Part shown: positions 1 through 8,605 of the stretch, one piece after another
Position numbering within the stretch: position 1 is the stretch's first letter
How the letters are laid out: each line of letters starts with the position of its first letter
Assembly: GCF_002831565.1 (NCBI RefSeq)
Contig: NZ_CP025096.1
Span: 4,512,501 to 4,576,500, forward strand
Direction of reading: 5' to 3'
DNA: 64,000 nucleotides
Source: Spirosoma pollinicola
GTDB lineage: Bacteria > Bacteroidota > Bacteroidia > Cytophagales > Spirosomataceae
Translations under genes and position numbers: made by a program
The notes under the pieces: generated by a model
What the model was told of the DNA's origin: nothing
Databases searched by the model: none
Seen by the model: the letters and a program-made list of their open reading frames with translations, nothing else

Positions 1-642
1 TTCCTGAGCCGAGCCGTCCATCATAAGCAGGATTTCAGCCGCCCGATGCGTATGGGGTGGGTGACTCTATAAGCCCTGGTTGAGCGTTGTTACATGCATC
101 TCAAAACGCCTGGTCATGGCAGTAGCCCGGTCGAACATGCGCCTGATTCCTCCCTTATCGTGTGGCTGAAAGGTTACCCCGTTCCAGTCGATCCAGAAAG
201 AACCGCCTGCTTTTTTGCCTCGTTCGGCATCGACAGGTTCTTTCGATGCATAGCGCATCACGTAATAAGTAGCCGCAGAGTCACCCTGATTATTGAACCC
301 ATGTTCGTCGCCCGGCATCATGAGCGCGATACTGCCGGCGCTGAGCGTTTTTGTTCGTCCGGCAATAGTAACGGTCAACTTTCCTTCTTTAATAATAATC
401 AGTTCTTCATCATCGTGTTTATGTGCCGGATGGGGAGCCTGATGAGGTGGCAACGTCGTGGCATGAATCTCAATGTGTTGGAAGTCAGTTGCTGTACCTT
501 CCAGAATGGCCCTTTGCTCGGATGCCGGTTTCCTCGTTATGGGTAACTCGGCCCACGCATAGGTTTTCGATACGATGGGTTGCATCGGGTCCGGTTTGAG
601 TAAAATACCAAAGGTGAAAAAGGAAACGATCAGGAGTTTCAT
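1..642 (-). pseudogene. Bicupin-type secreted protein, interrupted by an in-frame stop
   Basis: The frame from 642 down to the TAG at 67-69 encodes 191 residues: a hydrophobic signal-like N-terminus (MKLLIVSFFTFGILL), then a complete cupin barrel with the metal-binding pattern HPAHKHDDEE near residues 71-80 and a following PGDEHGF strand. Past the TAG the same frame stays open to the window edge and reads SHPPHTHRAAEILLMMDG, which is the first metal-binding strand of a second cupin domain (HxHxxxE). The preceding residues MHVTTLNQGL match the strand that leads into domain 1 (IHATTLPPHQ). The gene is therefore read as a two-domain cupin with a nonsense mutation between two strands of domain 2, or a sequencing error at one base. 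Its 3' end lies outside the window. Small-molecule substrate unknown. Confidence 0.75.
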
Positions 643-781
643 AAGCAGGCCAGTTTCTGCCTTACAAAGTAGATTGCGTAGCCCGATTACTCGCAGGCGG
701 TTGGTAACCGGTGCTCTTGTCGCTGCAATAGATTTTTGGCAATAATTGCACTGCTGCCATAGGGCAGTTAGGTGGGTAGGA

Positions 782-906
782 TTTGTTCATATCGTTGAAC
801 AACCATAACCTTCCGTCTAAATGAAGGTTATGGTTGTTCAACGATATGAACAAACCATAACCTTCATTTAGACGGAAGGTTATGGTTGTTCAACGATATG
901 AACAAA
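782..906. repeat. Long inverted repeat, 54-bp arms
   Basis: Arms 782-835 and 853-906 are perfect reverse complements separated by 17 bp. The 16-bp core GTTCAACGATATGAAC occurs again in the spacer, so three copies of that core are present. Each arm also contains its own smaller hairpin (CCATAACCTT...AAGGTTATGG). The right arm ends 2 bp before the likely ATG of the SDR gene at 909. Transcription from further upstream would put a very stable hairpin next to the start codon. Of unknown class; it resembles the palindromic intergenic elements elsewhere in the window in form but not in sequence. Confidence 0.9.
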
Positions 907-908
907 CC

Positions 909-2000
909 ATGAGTGTTTCCATTCCAACCAAAGCCCTTTTGTGGGGACTTGCCGGCATAGGCGCCTGGACAGCCGTTAAAGCAGCGCTTGCTCAGAAACG
1001 TAAAATTGATTTCAGTGGCAAAACGGTTTTGATAACGGGCGGCTCGCGGGGGCTGGGCCTTGAATTAGCCCGTTTATTGGCAGAAGAGGGCGCAAATCTG
1101 GCCATCTGCGCCCGCGACGCCGACGAACTCGACCGCGCTGAGACCGAGCTTAACGAATTTGGGATTTCTGTCTATACAGAGGTTTGCGATGTTACGAATA
1201 AAGTTCAGGTAGAACACTTCGCCGAAAATGTTCGGCAGGCACTTGGTCCTGTTGATGTGCTCATTAATAATGCCGGGATAATCATAGTAACGCCTTACGA
1301 ACACGCTACCGAAGACGATTTCCGACAGGCAATGGAGACGCATTTCTGGGGGTCGTTTTATATGATAAATGCGGTGCTTCCACAAATGTTGTCCCAAAAA
1401 GAGGGTGCAGAAAGTCGGGGCAAATCCATGCCGGGCACCTCCATGCCGGGCACCTCCATGCGGGGCCGTATTGTGAATATAACGTCGATTGGCGGGAAGC
1501 TGGCGGTGCCGCATTTGTTGCCTTATTCGACAAGTAAATTCGCTATGGTCGGCTATTCGGAAGGGTTACGCGCGGAGTTGTTGAACAAAGGAATTTACGT
1601 CACCACAATCTGTCCCGGACTAATGCGTACCGGTAGTCCCCGCAATGCCATTTTTAAGGGCCAGAATGAGAAAGAATACGCGGCTTTCAAAATCAGTGAT
1701 TCAATACCTTTCTTTACTATGGATTCTGTAGATGCGGCCCGCGAAATTGTGGAGGCCTGCCGCTATGGTGAAGCTGAGCGAACGATTACGTTATCCGCCA
1801 AAGTTGGCGCTGCCATTCAGGGGGTGGCCCCGAATCTGATGGCCGAGACAATGGCTATCGTAAATAATATGCTACCTGATCCCGGCGGCATTGGCGAACA
1901 GCGGGCTTTGGGAAAAGATAGCGAAACCACCCTCTCCGAGTCGGTGCTGACAACGCTTACCGACCAGGCCGCCGAACGGAATAATGAGTTCGACAGCTAA
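909..2000 (+). CDS. SDR-family NAD(P)-dependent oxidoreductase, membrane-anchored
   Basis: A 363-residue short-chain dehydrogenase/reductase. Residues 9-28 form a hydrophobic N-terminal segment, then the Rossmann fingerprint TGGSRGLG at 43-50, the NNAG motif (LINNAGII), and the catalytic Ser (NITSIGG, about 193) with YSTSK (Tyr about 205, Lys about 209). The C-terminal 100 residues go beyond the classical SDR core, as in other membrane-associated family members. I chose ATG 909 because an in-frame ATG at 882 lies inside the inverted repeat and would add residues encoded only by that repeat. Oxidises or reduces an alcohol/ketone substrate that cannot be named from sequence. A three-unit 15-bp tandem repeat sits before the catalytic Ser. 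Confidence 0.85.
   Translation: MSVSIPTKALLWGLAGIGAWTAVKAALAQKRKIDFSGKTVLITGGSRGLGLELARLLAEEGANLAICARDADELDRAETELNEFGISVYTEVCDVTNKVQVEHFAENVRQALGPVDVLINNAGIIIVTPYEHATEDDFRQAMETHFWGSFYMINAVLPQMLSQKEGAESRGKSMPGTSMPGTSMRGRIVNITSIGGKLAVPHLLPYSTSKFAMVGYSEGLRAELLNKGIYVTTICPGLMRTGSPRNAIFKGQNEKEYAAFKISDSIPFFTMDSVDAAREIVEACRYGEAERTITLSAKVGAAIQGVAPNLMAETMAIVNNMLPDPGGIGEQRALGKDSETTLSESVLTTLTDQAAERNNEFDS
1425..1465 (+). repeat. In-frame 15-bp tandem repeat inside the SDR gene
   Basis: Two perfect copies of TCCATGCCGGGCACC (1425-1439, 1440-1454) and an 11-bp partial third copy (1455-1465) encode Ser-Met-Pro-Gly-Thr repeats. The unit is a multiple of three, so gains or losses keep the frame. It lies in the loop just before the strand carrying the catalytic Ser. 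Confidence 0.9.
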
Positions 2001-2122
2001 CTGGATAACCGACTTCAAACAACAGCAGCGATTTTGTGTTTAGTTACTGAATCTGTTCAGAAATGACTGAATAGAAATTGGTTATCAAATCACTCACTAA
2101 TGGGTTTAGGCCCACAAATGTT

Positions 2123-2407
2123 ATGAAAAAAGTACTTGTTGTTTTTGCTGCCCTTGCATTAACCCTGACTGCCGCGCAGGCTCAGGATAGTAAAATGAAG
2201 AAAAAAGCCGATGTTGTTGAAGCGAAAGCTGAAGTAGCCGGTGACAAAGCCGCTTTGAAAGCGAATAAAATGGAACGCGAAGCCGCCAAAGCGACTGGCG
2301 ATAAAGATGCACTTAAGGCAGCTCGTAAAGATCGGGTAAAAAAGGAAGGCGAGTTGATGAAAGATCGCGCCAAGAAGGATGCTAAAGTCGTGAAAGAGAA
2401 AATCTAG
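2123..2407 (+). CDS. Small exported Ala/Lys-rich charged protein
   Basis: A 94-residue protein with a clear signal peptide (MKKVLVVFAALALTLTAAQAQ, cleavage expected after AQA). The mature part of about 73 residues is almost entirely Lys, Ala, Asp, Glu and Val, predicted to be one long charged helix, and has near-repeats of the type KADVVEAKAEV, KDALKAARKD. No catalytic motif. ATG 2123 is preferred over an ATG at 2078 because it places the signal peptide at the very N-terminus. Similar short Lys/Ala-rich periplasmic proteins are common in Bacteroidota, with no assigned role. A strong terminator follows 16 bp downstream. Confidence 0.65.
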   Translation: MKKVLVVFAALALTLTAAQAQDSKMKKKADVVEAKAEVAGDKAALKANKMEREAAKATGDKDALKAARKDRVKKEGELMKDRAKKDAKVVKEKI

Positions 2408-2422
2408 TAAGACCTTTTTATA

Positions 2423-2468
2423 AAATGCATAAACGCTCGGTTTATACAAACCGGGCGTTTATGCATTT
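2423..2468 (+). terminator. Hairpin terminator after small exported protein
   Basis: Arms AAATGCATAAACGC and GCGTTTATGCATTT flank an inner stem TCGGTTT/AAACCGG, giving a 20-bp-class hairpin with a 4-nt loop. No long T tract follows, which is usual in this phylum. Confidence 0.7.
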
Positions 2469-2674
2469 CGGCCTGTAGTAAGTGCGTTATTATTCCCCTT
2501 CTGAACAATCAGGCCTTTTCAGTAACGCCATTTATTGGGGGAGGGCTGGTATATGCAAAGCCGTTGGCTTGCCAGCAAAAAATCAGTATAAACCCTTGTT
2601 GTTAAAGGTATTTATGCGCTAAGTGGAGATGAATAGTCGTGTTAATTTTGATGTAACGCCAAACTCTACTATTA

Positions 2675-4018
2675 ATGAAGACTATTCTATTGTTGCTCGT
2701 CATAGGCTTACTGACCATAAACCGAAACCCCACTCAGATTGACCAGCGGGCGGGTTCATGGAAAACATGGGTAATTCCATCCGGCGAAGCATATCGACTA
2801 CCTCCCCCGCCCAACGCTACAGCTACGCTATCCGAAGAAAAGGAATTGCTGACAGCCCAGCGTCAGCGTGATTCTGCGGCTATTCAACGTATAAATTACT
2901 GGAATGCAGGTGCACCGGGCTATCGCTGGCAGACCGCCATCGAGAAGTTGAATAATGGGTTTCCGCCCGCCTGGATACGCGGAAAAGCCTTGATGAATAT
3001 TGCTATATATGATGCAACCGTTGCTGCCTGGCAAACAAAATATACATACCATCGTCCACGCCCATCAACGCGAAATAAAGCCCTGATTCCCTATTTAACT
3101 AACCTCGACAGCCCTTCGTATCCCTGCGAACATGCGGTGGCAGCCGGGGCGGCATCGGCCATATTGGGGTATTTGTTTCCGGCCAAAGCTGATTCGATCC
3201 GGCAGGTGGCCGAGCAGGCATGTCGGTCGCGGGTGCTGGCTGGTGTGGTCTATCCGAGCGATAGCAAAGCTGGTTTCGAACTGGGACAGCGGGTGGCTCA
3301 AGCGGTTATTGCCCTGGCCAAAACCGATGGTGCTGATGCGGTCTGGGATGGAAAACGCCCTACCGGTACGGGCTTGTGGAACGACAAACGTCCACCCATT
3401 GACCCCATGATGGGGGCCTGCAAACCGTGGGTGCTCGCGGCAGGCAATCAATTCAGGCCGGGGCCGCCCCCTGAACCAGTTGCGGATATGAAGGAGCTTA
3501 AACAGTTTAAAAAGACACCCCGCTCCATCTATCGTGCGGTTTACTGGGCCAATAATGACTTCTGGGGAGGTGAGATTGATCGAAAACTGTTTGAACATAA
3601 TCTACACCTCGATGCGCCACAGGCCGCCCGTGCATACGCTCTGGTGAGCATAGCGGCTAATGATGGCTATATTGCCTGCTGGGATGCCAAATACACCTAC
3701 TGGTCCATTCGCCCCGATCAGTATGACACAACCTATGTGCCGCCCCTAATGGGTACTCCTCCGCATCCCAGCTATCCGTCCGGCCACGCGACAATCTCCA
3801 GCGCCCGGGCCACCGTACTGGGGTATCTATTTCCGGAAGACGCGCAGTATTTTCTGGATAAAGCGAAAGAAGCGGCCGAATCACGTTTTGAAGGTGGTGT
3901 TCATTTCAGAATCGATAACGTCGTTGGCCTTGACATGGGCCATAAGGTAGGGGAGGAGGTTATAAAACGCGCAAGGCAGGACGGCGCAGATGGGTCATCA
4001 CAAATTGTGCGTAAATAA
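2675..4018 (+). CDS. Vanadium-dependent haloperoxidase / PAP2 phosphatase-like protein with internal duplication
   Basis: A 447-residue exported protein (signal MKTILLLLVIGLLTIN). The C-terminal half has every vanadate-binding residue at haloperoxidase spacing: Lys339 and Arg346 (K-x6-R, then P), Ser369-Gly370-His371 (PSYPSGH), and Arg404 with His410 (SRFEGGVHF). The N-terminal half repeats the same layout: Lys122/Arg129, PSYPCEH (151-153, Cys-Glu instead of Ser-Gly), Arg186, and Val192 where the second His should be. Both halves also share ILGYLFP or VLGYLFP after the motif. This points to an internal duplication with one dead copy. PAP2 phosphatases and vanadium haloperoxidases share this fold, so halide oxidation versus phosphate-ester hydrolysis cannot be decided here. 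Confidence 0.85.
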   Translation: MKTILLLLVIGLLTINRNPTQIDQRAGSWKTWVIPSGEAYRLPPPPNATATLSEEKELLTAQRQRDSAAIQRINYWNAGAPGYRWQTAIEKLNNGFPPAWIRGKALMNIAIYDATVAAWQTKYTYHRPRPSTRNKALIPYLTNLDSPSYPCEHAVAAGAASAILGYLFPAKADSIRQVAEQACRSRVLAGVVYPSDSKAGFELGQRVAQAVIALAKTDGADAVWDGKRPTGTGLWNDKRPPIDPMMGACKPWVLAAGNQFRPGPPPEPVADMKELKQFKKTPRSIYRAVYWANNDFWGGEIDRKLFEHNLHLDAPQAARAYALVSIAANDGYIACWDAKYTYWSIRPDQYDTTYVPPLMGTPPHPSYPSGHATISSARATVLGYLFPEDAQYFLDKAKEAAESRFEGGVHFRIDNVVGLDMGHKVGEEVIKRARQDGADGSSQIVRK

Positions 4019-4022
4019 AATT

Positions 4023-4099
4023 GGCCTTTTGCTTAAACCCGTGCCGCAGCAACCTCGTGAATTAGTAGGATGCCGTGGCACGGGTCTAAGCGAAAGGCC
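4023..4099. terminator. Bidirectional terminator
   Basis: Arms 4023-4045 and 4077-4099 pair over 23 bp with two mismatches (GGCCTTTTGCTTAAACCCGTGCC with its near complement). It lies between the convergent haloperoxidase-like and NIPSNAP genes and can serve both. Confidence 0.65.
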
Positions 4100-4114
4100 T
4101 GACTGTGATAAAGA

Positions 4115-4918
4115 TTAAATCTGGGAAAAAGCCGCAGGCACTAAAAACGTCCGGGTAATAGTCGAAATGATTTTATCATTCGCATACTCAGGCATGGAGC
4201 TGATCTTTTTCCAGTCGGGGTCACTGCCAAATTTCTTCCAGTTCTGGTCGTGTTCTTCCATATTGTCAAATGTCAGGAGGTAGGTCAGATTAGGGCGCAT
4301 GGGTCCAATCAGGGTTTCACCGAAAAATACCGGCGTAAGCCCTACCCGCTTAAAAATGGCTATTTCGCCCGCCTGATTAAACATTTCGATTTTCTTTTTT
4401 CCCGTCGTTTCGCTGGGGCTTTCATACCGGCGTAACTCAAAGATTCGTGGCTTTTTCTCGGGCAATTCCAGTCGGGGCATGTTGGTAAACGCTTTTAGCA
4501 GGGAGCTTTCAATGCGTTCATAAGCTGGTTGAGTGGCTTCGGCAGTTAAATACTCAGCTCCGGCCTGCTGGTAAGTCGAGTCACTGGCCAGTTGGTCGGA
4601 TACCTTAATGTAAGCGTCCAGTGAGGTAAAGGGTATAACAACAACCAGTTTTGTAAAGCCTTGTGGAAGGTATTCGGTAAATACCCCTATAGTCTTGCTG
4701 CCTAAGCGATTGTAGGCTGGAATGGCTGCTTGCTGAAAATAATTCTGGACCGTTTTGAGTTGGTTGCCGTTTTTTAGGGTGTATATCCGCAGTTCATAAA
4801 ACTCCGGGTTTTGGTTTTGTTGGGTCTCTGAGGCAGCTGCGGCCTGATTTAATGGATTCATAACCCCAGCCACCGAGCTGGTAATAAGTGATGCTTTCAC
4901 GAACTGACGTCTTTTCAT
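4115..4918 (-). CDS. NIPSNAP family protein, exported
   Basis: A 267-residue protein. The N-terminus MKRRQFVKASLITSSVAG has the RR-x-F-x-K pattern of a Tat signal, as seen in many Bacteroidota periplasmic proteins. Two ferredoxin-like NIPSNAP modules follow: FYELRIYTLKNG near residue 40 and IFELRRYESPSE near residue 160, the second ending in the typical FDNMEEHDQNWKKF pattern. NIPSNAP proteins are small dimeric alpha-beta barrels without a settled catalytic role. It converges with the haloperoxidase-like gene and is separated from the chitinase-like gene upstream by 134 bp. Confidence 0.85.
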   Translation of the reverse strand: MKRRQFVKASLITSSVAGVMNPLNQAAAASETQQNQNPEFYELRIYTLKNGNQLKTVQNYFQQAAIPAYNRLGSKTIGVFTEYLPQGFTKLVVVIPFTSLDAYIKVSDQLASDSTYQQAGAEYLTAEATQPAYERIESSLLKAFTNMPRLELPEKKPRIFELRRYESPSETTGKKKIEMFNQAGEIAIFKRVGLTPVFFGETLIGPMRPNLTYLLTFDNMEEHDQNWKKFGSDPDWKKISSMPEYANDKIISTITRTFLVPAAFSQI

Positions 4919-5052
4919 AAAGAGTGGTTTTTACTGATTGCTGGCGAAATGCTGGTATTTAGCCACCCCGTAAAGTGTGGATACTGGCTGTTCTACCATA
5001 AGAGTTTACTTAAATCCTGATTGCCATAAGTACCGGCTTTTTCGCGTTGATA

Positions 5053-6168
5053 CTACAAATTCCGGTTTATTTCGTTCAAAAGATACGTTTTCGGATCGTT
5101 GAAGTACTCCCAAAACATGACGCCCGCCAGGTTGTGCTTTTTCACGTAGGTACATTTGGCCTTTATGGATGCCTCGTCGTCGTAGGAGACAAAACGTTTC
5201 AGGGCGGCATTGTACAGGTAGGGCGCTTTGGCTCGCCGGTCCCAGTGGCGTTTGTAAGCCGGATTTGTCAGTAAGCTATCTTTAATGAAGGTGTAGCCAT
5301 CGCCCCGTTCAACTTTCGTGATGGTTCTGGGATAGATGTCGGGATTGTCGTTTTGCAACTGCCATGCCCGCCCATAAAACGCCACACCCAGCACGAGTTT
5401 ATTGGCAGGAACGCCCGCCTTTTCGTACAACTTTACGGCCCGGTCGCCGGAGCTTTCGTTATCGACCTTGCCCGATGAGCGCAGGTTAGTGTGATGCCCG
5501 GCCAGCGGACCACCGGTGAAAAAGTCGTAAGCCATCACGTTGATATAATCCAGGTATTGTTGAGCTTTAGCCATGTCGGTATGCGTGAAAATGGCCTCGA
5601 ATCCGGGCAGGGCTGTCGTAACCAGATAGTCCTTGCCGGTTTGTTGCTTCAGGGTGTTGAGCTGTTCCCGAAGGGCTTTAAACAGCAGCGTAAAGTTTTC
5701 TCTGTCTTCGGGCCTGAACACGTTGTCTTCGCCTTTCATGCCGGGGTACTCCCAGTCAATATCGACGCCATCCAATTGATACTCCCGGACAATATCGACC
5801 GCCGAAGCCGCAAAGGCGACTCGTCCCGTATCGCTCACGACGGCATCGGAGAAGTTCTCGCTCCATGCCCAGCCGCCAATCGAGATCAGTATTTTGAGGT
5901 TTGGGTTACGCAGTTTAAGCCGGTTCAGGTTCTTGAAATTAGTTGAGTCGGTGGCGAGATTATGGAGCCAGGCCCGGTTCTTCCGAACATCGACAAAGGC
6001 GTAATTAATGTGTGTCAGTTTCTCGGCGGCAATCTTGTCTGTATCGACCAGGCCGCGAAATCCGCCCACATAGGCGAGCACAATCCGTTTGGCGGCAGGG
6101 TCGGGTTTAAAACCGGCAAGGAACAGGGAAAAAGAGAAGAACGTGAGAAGATAAACGGTTCGAGACAT
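5053..6168 (-). CDS. Glycoside hydrolase family 18, chitinase-like
   Basis: A 371-residue secreted TIM-barrel enzyme with signal MSRTVYLLTFFSFSLFLAG. The family signature DGVDIDWEYPG is intact with the catalytic acid at Glu140; other landmarks are the SIGGW strand (ISIGGWAWS, the SxGG motif), INVMAYDFF (MxYD motif) and the final barrel Trp in AGVMFWEYFND. GH18 enzymes cleave beta-1,4-linked N-acetylglucosamine by substrate-assisted catalysis. There is no carbohydrate-binding module and no C-terminal sorting domain, so it is a single-domain enzyme of typical length. Export to periplasm or beyond is inferred from the signal. A single-gene unit. Confidence 0.9.
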   Translation of the reverse strand: MSRTVYLLTFFSFSLFLAGFKPDPAAKRIVLAYVGGFRGLVDTDKIAAEKLTHINYAFVDVRKNRAWLHNLATDSTNFKNLNRLKLRNPNLKILISIGGWAWSENFSDAVVSDTGRVAFAASAVDIVREYQLDGVDIDWEYPGMKGEDNVFRPEDRENFTLLFKALREQLNTLKQQTGKDYLVTTALPGFEAIFTHTDMAKAQQYLDYINVMAYDFFTGGPLAGHHTNLRSSGKVDNESSGDRAVKLYEKAGVPANKLVLGVAFYGRAWQLQNDNPDIYPRTITKVERGDGYTFIKDSLLTNPAYKRHWDRRAKAPYLYNAALKRFVSYDDEASIKAKCTYVKKHNLAGVMFWEYFNDPKTYLLNEINRNL

Positions 6169-6393
6169 GGAGAAGAGCGTATTGGATAGGCAAAATAATT
6201 GAAAAGTTTGGGCTTTGCAGCCGGTTTATACCGGGCTTTATGTACAGTAAACGGCCACGGTGCCGAATTGTGCTAAAGCGAATAAATAAGCTATCTATTG
6301 ACGCAAAAAGCCCTTTTTTTGCCGCATTTACACATCTTCTATTCGATGTTTCAACGGTACCTTTATTAAGTAATCATTAAAACAAAAGTACGT

Positions 6394-6828
6394 ATGGCAA
6401 CCAAAATTTTTGTAAACCTACCCGTTAAAGACCTAAACAAATCGGTCGAGTTCTTCACCAGTCTTGGGTATAACTTTAACCCTCAGTTTACGGATGAAAA
6501 CGCTACCTGCATGATCATAAGCGAGGATATATATGTCATGCTGCTGGTTGAGGAGTATTTCAAAAGCTTTACCAAAAAAGAAATCGCGGATACCAAAATA
6601 AGCGCGGAGTCTATCATCTGTCTATCGGCTGAGAGTCGTGAAGGAGTAGACGAATGGGTGAGTAAAGCGGTATCCGCCGGAGCCACAACGCCCAATGAGC
6701 CACAGGATCAGGGACTCATGTATGGTCATGGGTTTCAGGACCTGGATGGCCACCTATGGGAAATTATGTACATGGACCCAAGCGCCATAAATCAGGAGCA
6801 ACCAGCATCAGAAATCAGCGCTCAATAA
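6394..6828 (+). CDS. VOC (glyoxalase/bleomycin-resistance) family protein
   Basis: A 144-residue cytoplasmic protein with the paired beta-alpha-beta-beta-beta modules of the vicinal oxygen chelate fold: IFVNLPVKDLNKSVEFFTSL at the N-terminus and FQDLDGHLWEIMYMD at the C-terminus. The DGHLWE motif carries the usual metal-ligand Glu. It belongs to the group with the MATKIFVNLPVKDL start that is often annotated as glyoxalase or extradiol dioxygenase; the substrate cannot be read from sequence. No partner gene adjoins it, and a terminator follows about 50 bp downstream. Confidence 0.85.
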   Translation: MATKIFVNLPVKDLNKSVEFFTSLGYNFNPQFTDENATCMIISEDIYVMLLVEEYFKSFTKKEIADTKISAESIICLSAESREGVDEWVSKAVSAGATTPNEPQDQGLMYGHGFQDLDGHLWEIMYMDPSAINQEQPASEISAQ

Positions 6829-6878
6829 GACAACTATAAAATCTGAATTAAAATAAATAGTGTAGAAAACCTATTCAA

Positions 6879-6914
6879 ACAGCCGCAGCGGGTCATTCCT
6901 GTTGCGGCTGTTTA
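6879..6914 (+). terminator. Hairpin terminator after VOC gene
   Basis: AACAGCCGCA pairs with TGCGGCTGTT around the loop GCGGGTCATTCCTGT and is followed by TTATTAT. Confidence 0.65.
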
Positions 6915-7005
6915 TTATACATATAATCCTTGTTTCCTCATTAGCAAGTCCTTACGACTAAATAGTTGGCGTACAGATGTATGTACTGCCAAAACTCGCA
7001 CTCCT

Positions 7006-8553
7006 ATGCCTCCACTATTTTTAACTCAAAAAGGACTAAGCTATGATGGCCCTGAGTTCAATGCCATTGCCAATGATTTACAGGGCAATATCCTCAAGTC
7101 ACATGGGCGCAATCACACATCAAATATTTTTTTTAGGTTCTACCCCGGTAAAGCTAACCGGGCAAAGCGGTTTATTCGGGAGTTTTCACACCTCGTCACA
7201 TCAGCGGCCAAACAGAAGGCGGATACACTCGATTTTGAAAAAAATAATAACCAGCATCTTTTCACCGGGCTTTATTTAAGTGGAGCAGGTTATGAATATT
7301 TAGAAATACCGGTAGCCCAAACGCCACAAGACCCCCAGTTCAGGGCAGGTATGGAAGCATCCAAAAATAATTTGGGCGATGTCCCGTCAAACTGGGATGA
7401 AGGCTACCGTGATGACTTTGTTCACGGTATGATCCTGCTGGGATTTGGCGGCACTGAGCGGGCGGATATCCTGGATTGGGAAACCATGAACATTATGAAT
7501 GCACTTCGGCACGATGGTCTGGCCCATGTGTTTGTGGAACGTGGCGACGGTATCAAAAATGCAAATGACGACGACATCGAACACTTTGGGTATGTAGATG
7601 GCATTAGCCAGCCAAAGTTCTTTCAAGAGGAGCTAAATCCAGATCTGACAACCAACTGGAATCCGCTGGCATCCTGGGATCTGGTTCTGGAAGAAGATCC
7701 CGGCGGAACGCCCGGTCAATCGTTTGGCAGCTATCTAGTATTTCGTAAACTGGAACAGCACGTCCGCGATTTCAAGCAGGCCGAACAGGTATTGGCTACA
7801 GCACTAGGCCTCGGCGATGGTATCGTCAATCCAAAAGAAAAGAACGATGCCCGTGAAGTAGCCGGGGCTATGATCATTGGCCGGTTTGAGAATGGAATGC
7901 CTGTTACGCTTAGTTCGGCGGATGACAAGCTGAACGCACACCACGATCCAGCTATCCCGGTGAGTGGCAAGTTTGTGGGAAAACTCAACAACTTTACTTA
8001 CGAAAGTGATCAGGACGGGGCACGTTGCCCATTCCACGCCCACATTCGTAAATCGAACCCACGGGGCGAAACAACGCAGTTTCCCGGCGAGACAATTGAG
8101 AAAGAGCAGCTCCATACAATGGCTCGCCGGGGAATCATCTACGGCCACCGCGATGTTCATCCAAACGAGCAAAACGACCTTTCGCAATTGCCCAATGGGG
8201 GAGTTGGTCTGTTGTTTATGAGTTTTCAACGGGTACTGGCCAATCAGTTTGAGTTCATTCAGCAATCGTGGGTTAATCAGGATAATTTCGTTTTCGCCAG
8301 AGAAAATCCCCCGCCAGCATTGCATACGGGAAAAGACCCTGTCATTGGTCAGGGTGCGTTTGATCCATTAATGCACCGATATGCCCGCAAGTATGATGAC
8401 GCTACAACGGTCGCTGTGCTGGCCGATCATCTGCATACGGTGCCCGATCCACACAGTACGCTCCCGGCTATTGCCGATTTCGGGAACTTCGTAACGACGC
8501 GGGGAGGGGAGTATTTCTTTGCGCCCAGCAAAACGTTTTTAAGCTCTTTATAA
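7006..8553 (+). CDS. Dyp-type haem peroxidase
   Basis: A 515-residue protein with Dyp-peroxidase hallmarks: GxxDG at residues 195-199 (FGYVDGISQP, Asp198 the distal catalytic residue), and the proximal haem-ligand region CPFHAHIRKSNPR with His346 as the expected iron ligand. The length is that of the long class C/V enzymes. There is no signal peptide or Tat motif, which would place it in the cytoplasm. Dyp peroxidases use hydrogen peroxide to oxidise dyes, phenolics or other bulky reductants; the natural substrate here is unknown. It is transcribed alone and is followed by a strong terminator. Confidence 0.92.
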   Translation: MPPLFLTQKGLSYDGPEFNAIANDLQGNILKSHGRNHTSNIFFRFYPGKANRAKRFIREFSHLVTSAAKQKADTLDFEKNNNQHLFTGLYLSGAGYEYLEIPVAQTPQDPQFRAGMEASKNNLGDVPSNWDEGYRDDFVHGMILLGFGGTERADILDWETMNIMNALRHDGLAHVFVERGDGIKNANDDDIEHFGYVDGISQPKFFQEELNPDLTTNWNPLASWDLVLEEDPGGTPGQSFGSYLVFRKLEQHVRDFKQAEQVLATALGLGDGIVNPKEKNDAREVAGAMIIGRFENGMPVTLSSADDKLNAHHDPAIPVSGKFVGKLNNFTYESDQDGARCPFHAHIRKSNPRGETTQFPGETIEKEQLHTMARRGIIYGHRDVHPNEQNDLSQLPNGGVGLLFMSFQRVLANQFEFIQQSWVNQDNFVFARENPPPALHTGKDPVIGQGAFDPLMHRYARKYDDATTVAVLADHLHTVPDPHSTLPAIADFGNFVTTRGGEYFFAPSKTFLSSL

Positions 8554-8565
8554 AAAACAGTGCCT

Positions 8566-8605
8566 AACCAGAAACAGCCGCCCTCAAAGGCGGCTGTTTC
8601 TGGTT
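8566..8605 (+). terminator. Hairpin terminator after Dyp peroxidase
   Basis: A perfect 17-bp stem, AACCAGAAACAGCCGCC with its complement, around a 6-nt loop. Confidence 0.75.

Noticed and set aside
94-546. Plus-strand 150-codon frame antisense to the cupin
   Set aside because: The minus-strand cupin has clear domain motifs; the opposite frame has no recognisable composition and is Cys/Arg-rich as expected for a shadow.
662-853. Minus-strand 63-codon frame
   Set aside because: Its first codons are encoded by the inverted repeat 782-906, and it has no protein-like pattern.
882-908. Upstream ATG for the SDR gene
   Set aside because: It lies in the inverted repeat; the nine extra residues are repeat-encoded. 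ATG 909 places the hydrophobic anchor at the N-terminus.
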